From: a virus
IMG/VR virus record: IMGVR_UViG_3300042400_001427
Span: 1-24,826 of that record
Direction: 5' to 3' (one strand)
Length of the DNA: 24,826 nt
The position numbers and the translations under genes were made by a program. Shown here piece by piece: positions 6,511 to 14,288 of the stretch (the stretch's first letter is position 1; each line of letters begins with the position of its first letter). Under the pieces are notes generated by a model. The model searched no databases. It had not been told where the DNA came from and saw only the letters and a list, made by a program, of their open reading frames with translations.

Positions 6511-7815
6511 ATGAAACAAAAACAATATGTAGTTATTAGTTGCCCTATAGACACATACAGTGGATATGGTTCACGATCACGTGATTTTGTAAAAGCCACT
6601 GTTGAAGCAAAAAAGGATGATTGGGATGTTTGGGTAATGCCACAACGATGGGGTGAAACACCTTGGGGATACATTCAAGACCATAAAGAAGAATGGGGAT
6701 GGTTAGAACCAAAAATGTTGCCTTTTCAACAGCCTCTTACTCAAAAACCTGATGTTTGGATGCAAATTACAATTCCAAATGAATTTCAACCAATTGGAAA
6801 CAATAACATTGGAGTAACAGCAGGTATTGAAACGACTCTTTGCCATCCTAGTTGGATTGATGGAATTAATCGTATGGATTTAACTTTGGTTAGTTCAGAA
6901 CATGCTAAAAAAATATTTGAATTAACTCAAGCTGAAGAAAAAAATCCTAATGGACAAATCGTAAGAAAAATTCAATTACAAAAACCAGTTGAAGTCTTGT
7001 TTGAAGGTGTTGATTTAAATACATACTTTGAAATAAACAACGATGACCTACCAGAAACAGATTTAATCACGTCTCTCGACAACATTGACGAGAATTTTGC
7101 ATTTTTATTTGTAGGACATTGGTTACAAGGTGAATTTGGTCAAGACAGAAAAAATGTTGGTCAAACTATTAAAATATTCTTAGAAACATTTAAAAATAAA
7201 CATAATGCACCTGCTTTGGTTTTGAAAACAGCAGTCCACAACGGTAGTATTATGGATCGTACTGATGTTTTAAATAAGATTAATGCTATCAAAAATACTG
7301 TAAAAGCTAAAAAGTTACCTAACATTTATTTAATTCATGGAGAATTAGAAGAAGAAGACATGAATCATCTTTACAACCATCCTAAAGTAAAAGCAATGGT
7401 TAATTTTACTAAAGGTGAGGGTTTTGGTCGTCCTTTATTAGAATTTAGTGTGTTTAAAAAACCAATTATTGCTAGTGGATGGTCAGGACACATAGACTTC
7501 TTAAATCGTGAATTTGTTAGTTTAATTGAAGGTAGACTTCAACCAATTCATCAATCAGCTGTAGTAGAAAATATTCTAATCAAAGAAAGCAGTTGGTTTG
7601 AAATTGATCCGGTATCTGCATCACAGAAAATGGTTGATGTTTGGACTAATTATAAAAAATATGAAGTTGGATCTAAACGTCAGTCTCATTTTGTTAAGTC
7701 AACTTTTAGTTTTGAAAAAATGGTTGAAAAAGTGAGTGAATATTACAACAAATACGTAAAAGAAACCCCTAAATTAATATTACCAACATTACCTAAACTA
7801 ACAAAAATTAATTAA
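6511..7815 (+). CDS. GT-B glycosyltransferase (GT4-like), second copy type
   Basis: A 434-residue GT4-like enzyme. The N-terminus has a glycine-rich YSGYGSRSRDF loop (residues 16-26), typical of the acceptor domain. The donor domain carries EX7E: E303 in GEGFGRPLLE and E311, then S-G-W-S-G-H. It begins at AGTTATG just after the stop of the previous gene and has no Shine-Dalgarno sequence. It differs enough from the 5065 enzyme that a recent duplication is unlikely. Donor and acceptor sugars cannot be read from sequence. Confidence 0.87.
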   Translation: MKQKQYVVISCPIDTYSGYGSRSRDFVKATVEAKKDDWDVWVMPQRWGETPWGYIQDHKEEWGWLEPKMLPFQQPLTQKPDVWMQITIPNEFQPIGNNNIGVTAGIETTLCHPSWIDGINRMDLTLVSSEHAKKIFELTQAEEKNPNGQIVRKIQLQKPVEVLFEGVDLNTYFEINNDDLPETDLITSLDNIDENFAFLFVGHWLQGEFGQDRKNVGQTIKIFLETFKNKHNAPALVLKTAVHNGSIMDRTDVLNKINAIKNTVKAKKLPNIYLIHGELEEEDMNHLYNHPKVKAMVNFTKGEGFGRPLLEFSVFKKPIIASGWSGHIDFLNREFVSLIEGRLQPIHQSAVVENILIKESSWFEIDPVSASQKMVDVWTNYKKYEVGSKRQSHFVKSTFSFEKMVEKVSEYYNKYVKETPKLILPTLPKLTKIN

Positions 7816-7816
7816 T

Positions 7817-8260
7817 ATGGAAGATAAATTAGTAAAATGTGAACATTGTGGTAGTGACATGTGTTATGCTACTCAAATAAATGAAACTGCTTGGAGTTAC
7901 AGCTGTATGGGTTGTGGGTTTAATGCTAATGATATTATAAAAGAAGGAGAATTTAATATAGAACAATTTGAAGAAATTTTTCCTGAACTTTATAAAGATC
8001 TTAAGTATGTAGATAGTGAAAAAAGAGTCTGGTATCCATTAGTAGTTCAAAATGAAAATGGAGTTGTTTTTGTTGATGGAAACAGTAAAGAAAATTGGGG
8101 TTGGGGTGCTATTAAAAATAGACCTTTAACTGAAGAAGAAAAACAAGTTTACATTAACGAAAATAAAGAAGTACCTCCTTATAAGTCAGATAGCAGTACT
8201 TTAGAACATTTCGGAAAAATGGGATTTTTGAAAGCTCTTAATTATCTTGAAGTTATATGA
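7817..8260 (+). CDS. Zinc-ribbon protein of unknown function
   Basis: A 147-residue protein with an N-terminal ribbon, C8-E-H-C11-G and C30-M-G-C33-G, followed by an acidic region and a W-rich stretch (NWGWGAIKNRPLTEEEKQVY) near residues 94-113. No catalytic motif is visible. It starts one base after the upstream stop and overlaps the next start (ATGA), so it is part of the sugar island operon, although nothing in it points to sugar chemistry. Similar proteins occur as unknowns in large phages. Confidence 0.8.
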   Translation: MEDKLVKCEHCGSDMCYATQINETAWSYSCMGCGFNANDIIKEGEFNIEQFEEIFPELYKDLKYVDSEKRVWYPLVVQNENGVVFVDGNSKENWGWGAIKNRPLTEEEKQVYINENKEVPPYKSDSSTLEHFGKMGFLKALNYLEVI

Positions 8261-8916
8261 TAAATTTTAGTTTTGCTATTACAGTTTGTAATGAAGCAAA
8301 TGAATTAGAAAGACTACTAAATCAACTAAAAAGTTGTGTTATAGAGAATGATGAAATCATTATTCAAGTTGATAACACAAATACAACAGATGAAGTTTTT
8401 AAAGTAGTATCTAATTTTGAGGGTGTTTATAGTCCAGTAGTTTCTAGAAAAAAGAAAATCATAACTCCCGTTACTAAAGCATTTAGTGATTTGAACGATG
8501 ATTTTTCTGCTTTCAAAAACAATATTAAAAAACATTGCACAAGAGACTACATATTTTTTATAGATGCTGATGAAGAAGTAAGTCAAGATCAAATTCATTT
8601 AATTCGAGAAATTGCAAACATGAATCCAGATTTTGACTGCTTTCTAGTTCCTAGAATCAATACAGTAGAAGGGTTAACTCAACAACATATTGAAAAATGG
8701 GGATGGAAAGTAGAAAATGGGAGAGTTAATTGGCCTGACTATCAATTTAGAATTTGTAAAAACGTTCCTGAAATTATTTGGGAAGGCAAGGTACATGAAA
8801 GACTTGTAGGCTATAAGAATGCCACTCCACTTCCAGCAGAAGATGTATTAGCATTAGGACATCATAAAACAATTCAAAAACAAGAACAACAAAATAATTT
8901 TTATGGCACAATCTAG
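8257..8916 (+). CDS. GT2-family glycosyltransferase (short)
   Basis: A 219-residue GT-A enzyme. The N-terminal strand FAITVCNEANELERLL (6-21) is the GT2 nucleotide-binding start, IIIQVDN gives the first acidic site, and FIDADEE (101-107) is the DxD motif that holds the metal and donor phosphates. It resembles the WaaE/KdtX-like group in which W-E-x-x-x-H-E follows: here IIWEGKVHERL near residues 173-183. A 35-residue insert lies between the first acidic site and DxD. The start overlaps the previous stop (ATGA). Confidence 0.82.
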   Translation: MINFSFAITVCNEANELERLLNQLKSCVIENDEIIIQVDNTNTTDEVFKVVSNFEGVYSPVVSRKKKIITPVTKAFSDLNDDFSAFKNNIKKHCTRDYIFFIDADEEVSQDQIHLIREIANMNPDFDCFLVPRINTVEGLTQQHIEKWGWKVENGRVNWPDYQFRICKNVPEIIWEGKVHERLVGYKNATPLPAEDVLALGHHKTIQKQEQQNNFYGTI

Positions 8917-9757
8917 TCCTTTAACTTTTTGTATTAGTACATACAATAATTTAGAGTATTTAAAATTAGCTGTTGAATCTGTTAGAAAAAACAGCTTTTA
9001 TAAAAATGCTCCTTTTATTGTATATGCTGAAAATTGTAACGATGGAACTGATGAATGGCTAAATGATGCCAAAGACCAGTATAATCTTGAATGTTATGTA
9101 GAAAAAAATAATATTCCTAAAGGTATTGGTGGAGGAATGAATTTATGTGCTGATAAAGTAAAAACAAAATACATAATGTTTTTACACAGTGATTTTTATG
9201 TAGGTCATTTTTGGGATTTAGCTTGTATTGAAGAATTGGAAAAACACAGTATTCCTACTTGGGTATTCAGTCATAGAATAGAACCAGACATGTTTGGAAA
9301 TGGATCAAGTAGACCAGGAACAATTATTGTTCCTAAAGATACTTTTGGCGCTTATTACCACGATTTAGACAAAGAAACTTTAGAAGATTGGATAGATAGT
9401 TTCACCAGTCAAAATAACTTTACTATTCCAAAAGCTGAAGGTGTAAGTGGACTAATTAAAAAAGCAGATTGGGATAAAATAGGGGGAAATGATTCACAAT
9501 TTTCCCCTACATCTTGGGAAGACATGGATTTGTTTTTAAGAATGAAACAAGAAGGTTATCAATTCATTTTAACAAGTAAATCTATGGTTTGGCATTTTGG
9601 AGCTAGAGGATCACACAGATTAGAAGAAAATGGAAATAAGTCATCTCAAAGGCAAGTTATTGCTGAAAGAGACAATGCCATGAAATTTTACAATAAGTGG
9701 GGTGGAATGCCACTATTTGATGAGTATGGTATGATTAAATCAATTTCAAATGGATAA
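8903..9757 (+). CDS. GT2-family glycosyltransferase
   Basis: A 284-residue GT-A enzyme. FCISTYNNLEYLKLAVESV (9-27) is the GT2 start, followed by ENCNDGT (43-49), an H-S-D motif at 95-97 in the DxD position, and SWEDMD with the catalytic-base-like E-D. The C-terminus, MVWHFGARGSHR and later FYNKWGG, has a counterpart in the gene at 14289, so the two appear to be paralogs. They flank the block of sugar-modifying genes 9750-14287. It overlaps its neighbours by 14 and 8 bases. Confidence 0.85.
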   Translation: MAQSSPLTFCISTYNNLEYLKLAVESVRKNSFYKNAPFIVYAENCNDGTDEWLNDAKDQYNLECYVEKNNIPKGIGGGMNLCADKVKTKYIMFLHSDFYVGHFWDLACIEELEKHSIPTWVFSHRIEPDMFGNGSSRPGTIIVPKDTFGAYYHDLDKETLEDWIDSFTSQNNFTIPKAEGVSGLIKKADWDKIGGNDSQFSPTSWEDMDLFLRMKQEGYQFILTSKSMVWHFGARGSHRLEENGNKSSQRQVIAERDNAMKFYNKWGGMPLFDEYGMIKSISNG

Positions 9758-10562
9758 TAAATACAAACATAAAATAATTTTATTATGTAAATCGTTTAAT
9801 GGTGATTTAGAAAGAGCAAATGTTCTTTTTGAAAGTATTAAAAAACATAATAAAGACAATATTCCTTTTTACTTTCAAATTCCAAAGTCAGACTTAAAAT
9901 TATTTCAAGATAAGATGGGAACTGATGGGTATGAAGTAGTATTTGATGAAGATTTAACAGACTTAGTAAATACCCAATCTCATTTTACTCAACAGCTTTA
10001 TAAAATGGAATTTTATAAAACAAATATTGCTGAGTATTATTTTACCATAGATTCAGATATGTATTTTATTAGAGATTTTTACTCAACTGAATTCATTAAT
10101 GAAAATGGGATACCATATGTTACAATGCATGAAAATAAAGCATTAAGAGAATATTCTTACAATATTAAAGGAAACAATATTATAAATGAATGGTGGGTTG
10201 GAGAAAGAAATAAAATTCCTGAATTATTTAGCCGTAAAGGGAAATTATATGATTATTCATGTTCAGCAATTTTGTACATTTCAGAAGTTTTTGAAACGTT
10301 GTATAAAGAATATTGTGAACCAAATAAACTTACTTTTTTAGATTTATTAAAGTTTCAAAGTTCTGAAAATACATGGTATGGTGAATGGATACTTTATAAA
10401 GAATTTAAGTTTTATCCTTGTGAACCTATGTTTAAAACGTTTCATTATCCATTTCAATATCAACTATCAAAACAATTGGGACATACAGAAGAAATGTTAA
10501 GTCAAGTTTATTTAGGAATTACAATGCAGTCAAATTGGGGATCACCTTTAAAATATGAATAA
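9750..10562 (+). CDS. Glycosyltransferase-like protein (DUF6492 type)
   Basis: A 270-residue protein with a GT-A-like layout. HKIILLCKSFNGDLERANVL (7-26) is a nucleotide-binding type start, and YFTIDSDMYF (97-106) has a DxD motif, D101-S-D103. The pattern is that of the DUF6492 group often found in polysaccharide clusters. No membrane segment. It is the first gene of a tightly overlapping run (8-14 base overlaps) through 13588. Donor and acceptor are unknown. Confidence 0.72.
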   Translation: MDNKYKHKIILLCKSFNGDLERANVLFESIKKHNKDNIPFYFQIPKSDLKLFQDKMGTDGYEVVFDEDLTDLVNTQSHFTQQLYKMEFYKTNIAEYYFTIDSDMYFIRDFYSTEFINENGIPYVTMHENKALREYSYNIKGNNIINEWWVGERNKIPELFSRKGKLYDYSCSAILYISEVFETLYKEYCEPNKLTFLDLLKFQSSENTWYGEWILYKEFKFYPCEPMFKTFHYPFQYQLSKQLGHTEEMLSQVYLGITMQSNWGSPLKYE

Positions 10563-11190
10563 TATGCAACTACATTTACACCAATCACCCGATCATATTA
10601 GTGATACTATACGATCTGGTAAATTTTATGAATATTTGATATTTCTTCAATTTGAACCAAATATTCCAAAATATGGAACATTTTTAGATATTGGAGCAAA
10701 TATAGGAAACCATTCAATGATGTTTAGAGAACATTTTAATAACAAAATAATTTCATTTGAAGGTAATCCATTAAATTATGTGTTACTATATAAAAATACA
10801 ACACAATTAGTAGACATTAAAAGTATATGTGTTGGATTAAGTAATAAATCAGGATTAACTGAATTTTGTTATGATTTTGAAAATTTTGGAGGTGGTGGTA
10901 TTTTTCCTCATCTTGAAAATAAATTTAGCACCATACCAGTATATTTAACTACGTTAGATAGTTTTAAGTTTGATGATATAAGTTTTATAAAAATGGATGT
11001 GGAAAATCACGAAATGCAAGTAATTGAAGGAGCTTTAAATACTATTAAAATAAATAAACCTACTATTTGGATTGAAGATTTTTTCTATAATATTGATAAA
11101 ACAAAATCACCTACTGAGTATCTTATTAATGAATTGAATTATAAATTAATTGACCAAAATGAAAGTAATTTTTTATTAAAATATGAATAA
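10555..11190 (+). CDS. FkbM-family methyltransferase
   Basis: A 211-residue SAM-dependent methyltransferase. Motif I FLDIGANIGNHS (43-54) binds SAM; IISFEGNP (65-72) is the acidic loop that holds the SAM ribose; IKMDVENHEMQVIEGA (145-160) is the FkbM signature, usually DVEGhE, here with N for G. The family O-methylates sugars and other small molecules, so methylation of a glycan or a nucleotide sugar is the likely role here. It overlaps its neighbours by 8 bases on each side. Confidence 0.85.
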   Translation: MNNMQLHLHQSPDHISDTIRSGKFYEYLIFLQFEPNIPKYGTFLDIGANIGNHSMMFREHFNNKIISFEGNPLNYVLLYKNTTQLVDIKSICVGLSNKSGLTEFCYDFENFGGGGIFPHLENKFSTIPVYLTTLDSFKFDDISFIKMDVENHEMQVIEGALNTIKINKPTIWIEDFFYNIDKTKSPTEYLINELNYKLIDQNESNFLLKYE

Positions 11191-11797
11191 TAAAATTCAC
11201 CCCACTGCTATTATTGAATCTAATGTAAAAATAGGTTCAAACAACTATATAGGACCTTTCTGTTATATAACAGGAGATACTATTATTGGAGATAATAATC
11301 GTTTTGAGGCGTATTGTTCAATAGGAACATCTGCTGAACATAGAGATTATTTCAACACTACAGATGGTAAAACAGTAATAGGAAACAATAATGTTTTAAG
11401 AGAATTTACAACAGTTAATGCCGGAACAAAATCCCCTACAATCCTTCATAATAATATTGTTATGTTAAGAAATAGTCATGTTGGTCATGATAGTATAGTA
11501 GAAGACTTAGTAAATTTATCTTGTAATACTTTAATTGGTGGTCATTCTTATTTAATGACAGGATGTAATTTTGGGTTAGGAAGTATATGTCACCAGTTTA
11601 GTGTTATTGGTGCATTTTCAATGATTGGAATGGGAAGTATTATTACTAAGTCTTCTAAAATCATCCCAGGAAATGTTTATGTTGGATCACCAGTTAAATT
11701 ATTAAAACAAAATATTGTTGGTTTAGAAAGAAATAATATAGATGAATCAAAATTAAATAAATTAATAGAAAAATATAATACGTTATGCCAGAAATAG
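11183..11797 (+). CDS. LpxA-like hexapeptide acyltransferase
   Basis: A 204-residue left-handed beta-helix protein with hexapeptide repeats from residue 6 to 160. It matches LpxA features: SHVGHDSIVED with H102 at the catalytic-His position, CHQFSVIGA (136-144), and a C-terminal start VGLERN (179-184) corresponding to the EGLKRRG helix of LpxA. LpxA is about 260 residues, so the C-terminal helical domain is cut to one helix or so. LpxA acylates UDP-GlcNAc or, in some bacteria, UDP-GlcNAc3N. With an aminotransferase and a MocA-type oxidoreductase next to it, N- or O-acylation of an amino sugar is likely. Relatives such as WbpD/WlbB use acetyl-CoA, which remains an alternative. Confidence 0.83.
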   Translation: MNNKIHPTAIIESNVKIGSNNYIGPFCYITGDTIIGDNNRFEAYCSIGTSAEHRDYFNTTDGKTVIGNNNVLREFTTVNAGTKSPTILHNNIVMLRNSHVGHDSIVEDLVNLSCNTLIGGHSYLMTGCNFGLGSICHQFSVIGAFSMIGMGSIITKSSKIIPGNVYVGSPVKLLKQNIVGLERNNIDESKLNKLIEKYNTLCQK

Positions 11798-12594
11798 TAA
11801 GAAGTATTTTTGAAGGTTATGTAAAAGAAACCTTTAATTTAGAAGACTGCATTGCAGTAAACAACGGAACAAGTGCTTTAATAGCACCTTTATGGTCAAT
11901 GAATTTACAACATGGTGATGAGGTAATAACAACTCCATTTACGTTTATTGCTACGTCAAATGCAATTATTATTGCAGGAGGAACACCAGTTTTTGTTGAC
12001 ATTGATCCAACAACTCTACTGATTGATGTAAATAAAATTGAACAAGCCATAACTTCAAAAACAAAAGCAATTATGCCTGTTCATTTATATGGAAGAATTT
12101 GTGAAATGGATAAAATAAATGAAATTGCTAAAAAACATAATTTAATAGTAATTGAAGACACAAGCCAATCATTTGGAGCGCAAAACCAAGAAAACCAATA
12201 TGCAGGAATGATGAGTGATTGCGGAACATTTAGTTTTTACAAAACAAAAAACATTTCAACATTTGAAGGTGGAATGATTTGTATTCCGAAAAATTCAAAA
12301 TTAGATGCAAAGAAAATTAGAAGTATTTGTAATCAAGGACAAGATGGTAGATACAACCACGTTCATATTGGGTTTAATTTTAGATTAGCCGAACCATTGT
12401 GTTTAATGGCCTATGAACAAATGAAGTTACATATGACTGGAATAAAAGCAGAATTAGGATTAAGAGGTCCAAACCAAGGTCATTATCCAAACGTAGTATA
12501 TGACCAACCAGCATATATTGAAAAAGGAATTACAGGTAACTGCCCTATTGCAGAAGAAATAGCAAGAAAAATTAAAAACAATGAAACAGTATAA
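11785..12594 (+). CDS. DegT/DnrJ/EryC1 sugar aminotransferase, shortened
   Basis: A 269-residue PLP enzyme of the sugar aminotransferase family. VNNGTSAL (25-32) is the phosphate-binding turn, VIEDTSQSFGA (122-132) holds the PLP pyridine, and K155 in FSFYKTKN is the Schiff-base lysine position. Family members are about 365-390 residues. This one lacks the first ~25 residues, appears to skip ~80-100 residues after QMKLHMTG (212-218), resumes with GHYPNVVYDQPAY (232-244), and ends early. An in-frame stop lies just upstream of the ATG, so no longer start exists. It may be a compact active enzyme or a decaying one. It overlaps lpxA-like by 13 bases and the oxidoreductase gene by 14. Confidence 0.83.
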   Translation: MPEIVRSIFEGYVKETFNLEDCIAVNNGTSALIAPLWSMNLQHGDEVITTPFTFIATSNAIIIAGGTPVFVDIDPTTLLIDVNKIEQAITSKTKAIMPVHLYGRICEMDKINEIAKKHNLIVIEDTSQSFGAQNQENQYAGMMSDCGTFSFYKTKNISTFEGGMICIPKNSKLDAKKIRSICNQGQDGRYNHVHIGFNFRLAEPLCLMAYEQMKLHMTGIKAELGLRGPNQGHYPNVVYDQPAYIEKGITGNCPIAEEIARKIKNNETV

Positions 12595-13588
12595 AGTAGG
12601 TATTGTTGGGTGTGGAGTAATTTTACCCAGACATTTAGAAGCAATTGAAGCAAATAGTAACTTTGAATTAGTTGCTGTTTGTGATATTCAAAAAGATTTA
12701 GTAAAGAGTATAGCTAAAAAATTAAAAGTTAAAGCATATACTGATTTTGAAGAAATGATTTTAAGTAAAACAGTTGATTTTGTAACTATAGCAACCCCCA
12801 ATTCACTCCATTATGATCAAGCACTATTTGCACTAAATAATAAATGTGATGTACTAGTAGAAAAACCAGTTGCTTTTACTAAAGAAGAAATAGAAGATAT
12901 CATTAAAGTAGCTAACGATAACAATCAAAATGCTTACTGTGTTTTACAAGTAAGATTAAATCCAACAGTTCAATTATTAAAAGAAGTTTTAAAAGAAAAC
13001 TTACTAGGAGACATTAGAGGTGTTAATTTTATTCAAAGATGGCAAAGACCATTAGAATATTTTACAGGATGGAGAGCTGAACCTAATATTGGTGGTGGAA
13101 CCTTATATGAATGTGGAATTCATTATTTAGATGTATTACAATATGTTTTTGGAAAACCAGAAGTTGTTGGGAGTAAAACATATGAAGTAAAACATAATGT
13201 AGGAATTGAAGACACAATATATGCTATTTTCGATTTTGGTAATTATGGTGGTACTTGTGAAGTAACAATAGCCTCAGAACCTAAAAATTTAGAGTGTTCA
13301 ATAAGTATTTTAGGATCAAACGGATACATTAAATTAGGAGGTAAGGCATTAAATATAATTGAATCAGCAGATTTTTTATCTCATGGATCTCAAATAAAAT
13401 TTGGAGATTTAGAAAAATCTTATTATATTAATACTGAACCAAATAGTTATGGATCTTATCAAGGATCATGTCCAAACCATCCATTTGTTTACTCAAACTT
13501 AAATGAATTTAAAATGGAACAAACTAAAAATGTAATTTTATTAATAGATGAAATTTATCAAAAATCAAACATCCAATATAGAAAATAA
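12581..13588 (+). CDS. Gfo/Idh/MocA oxidoreductase (WlbA/GnnA-like)
   Basis: A 335-residue NAD(P)-dependent oxidoreductase of normal length. The Rossmann motif is VGIVGCGVILPRH (6-18), the family signature is E94-K95-P96, and the substrate domain carries R-x-N-P (133-137), WQRPLEYFTGWR and GGGTLYECGIHYLD. The last two stretches are characteristic of enzymes that oxidise C3 of UDP-HexNAc or UDP-HexNAcA, such as WlbA/WbpB and GnnA. It would make the 3-keto sugar used by the aminotransferase encoded just upstream. UDP-GlcNAc is inferred as a substrate, not shown. Confidence 0.85.
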   Translation: MKQYKVGIVGCGVILPRHLEAIEANSNFELVAVCDIQKDLVKSIAKKLKVKAYTDFEEMILSKTVDFVTIATPNSLHYDQALFALNNKCDVLVEKPVAFTKEEIEDIIKVANDNNQNAYCVLQVRLNPTVQLLKEVLKENLLGDIRGVNFIQRWQRPLEYFTGWRAEPNIGGGTLYECGIHYLDVLQYVFGKPEVVGSKTYEVKHNVGIEDTIYAIFDFGNYGGTCEVTIASEPKNLECSISILGSNGYIKLGGKALNIIESADFLSHGSQIKFGDLEKSYYINTEPNSYGSYQGSCPNHPFVYSNLNEFKMEQTKNVILLIDEIYQKSNIQYRK

Positions 13589-13591
13589 ACT

Positions 13592-14287
13592 ATGAATATT
13601 GATCTTAAAGGAACAAAAATAGTAGAAATTCCATTCATGTTAGAACAACTAGATGGAGACACATCAAAAAGTATTCTTATTATTGGAGAATGTAAAGGTG
13701 GAACAGAAGGTATTAGTGAAAGTTTATTAGAATTAGGTTATAACAATGTAACTACAACAGACATTTTACCTACCGAACCAGACAGTTGGTTAAGACAAAA
13801 TACTGATTGGAAACACATTCAAGCTGATTTTATTGAATTTGATGAAACAATAAAATATGATTACGTTATCAGCATTTCAGTATTTGAACATTTTGGATTT
13901 TGGTTTGCTGGAGACAGAATGTTTGATGGAAAGTTTGCTGAAGATGTTATTAGGTGGAATCACGATATTGTAGGAATAAAAAAAGCAGCTAATTTGTTAA
14001 AAGACAAAAACAGTAAATTAATCATTACTTTACCTGCTGGTCCATATATGAATTATGAAAAAAACGGTTACCCATTTTTAAGAGGTTATGATTGGAATCG
14101 ACAACAATTAATTAAAACAATTATGAATGAAAAAGACTATTCATTAAATAATGAAAAATTCTATTATTCTGAAGATTTTATAAATTGGGATGAAGTAGAC
14201 CGTAAATTTAACCACCCTGATTATTATGGGTATTACAACTCAATAACTCCAAATGTGATTTGGGGACTAACAATCCAACAACAATAA
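13592..14287 (+). CDS. Methyltransferase-like protein
   Basis: A 231-residue protein with a Rossmann-like layout. SILIIGECKGGTEG (27-40) sits where a class I methyltransferase has its SAM loop, TTTDILP gives the acidic strand-2 site, and YDYVISISVFEHFG (89-102) resembles motif IV and the following helix. The SAM loop is unusual (E-C-K-G-G), so SAM binding is likely but not certain. It starts 3 bases after the oxidoreductase stop and ends 1 base before the next gene. Sugar methylation would fit its place in the island. Confidence 0.65.
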   Translation: MNIDLKGTKIVEIPFMLEQLDGDTSKSILIIGECKGGTEGISESLLELGYNNVTTTDILPTEPDSWLRQNTDWKHIQADFIEFDETIKYDYVISISVFEHFGFWFAGDRMFDGKFAEDVIRWNHDIVGIKKAANLLKDKNSKLIITLPAGPYMNYEKNGYPFLRGYDWNRQQLIKTIMNEKDYSLNNEKFYYSEDFINWDEVDRKFNHPDYYGYYNSITPNVIWGLTIQQQ

Positions 14288-14288
14288 T

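Noticed and set aside
11785-12594. DegT gene as a frameshifted pseudogene
   Set aside because: One intact frame with overlaps to both neighbours and no obvious continuation of the missing parts in other frames; in-frame shortening explains it better.
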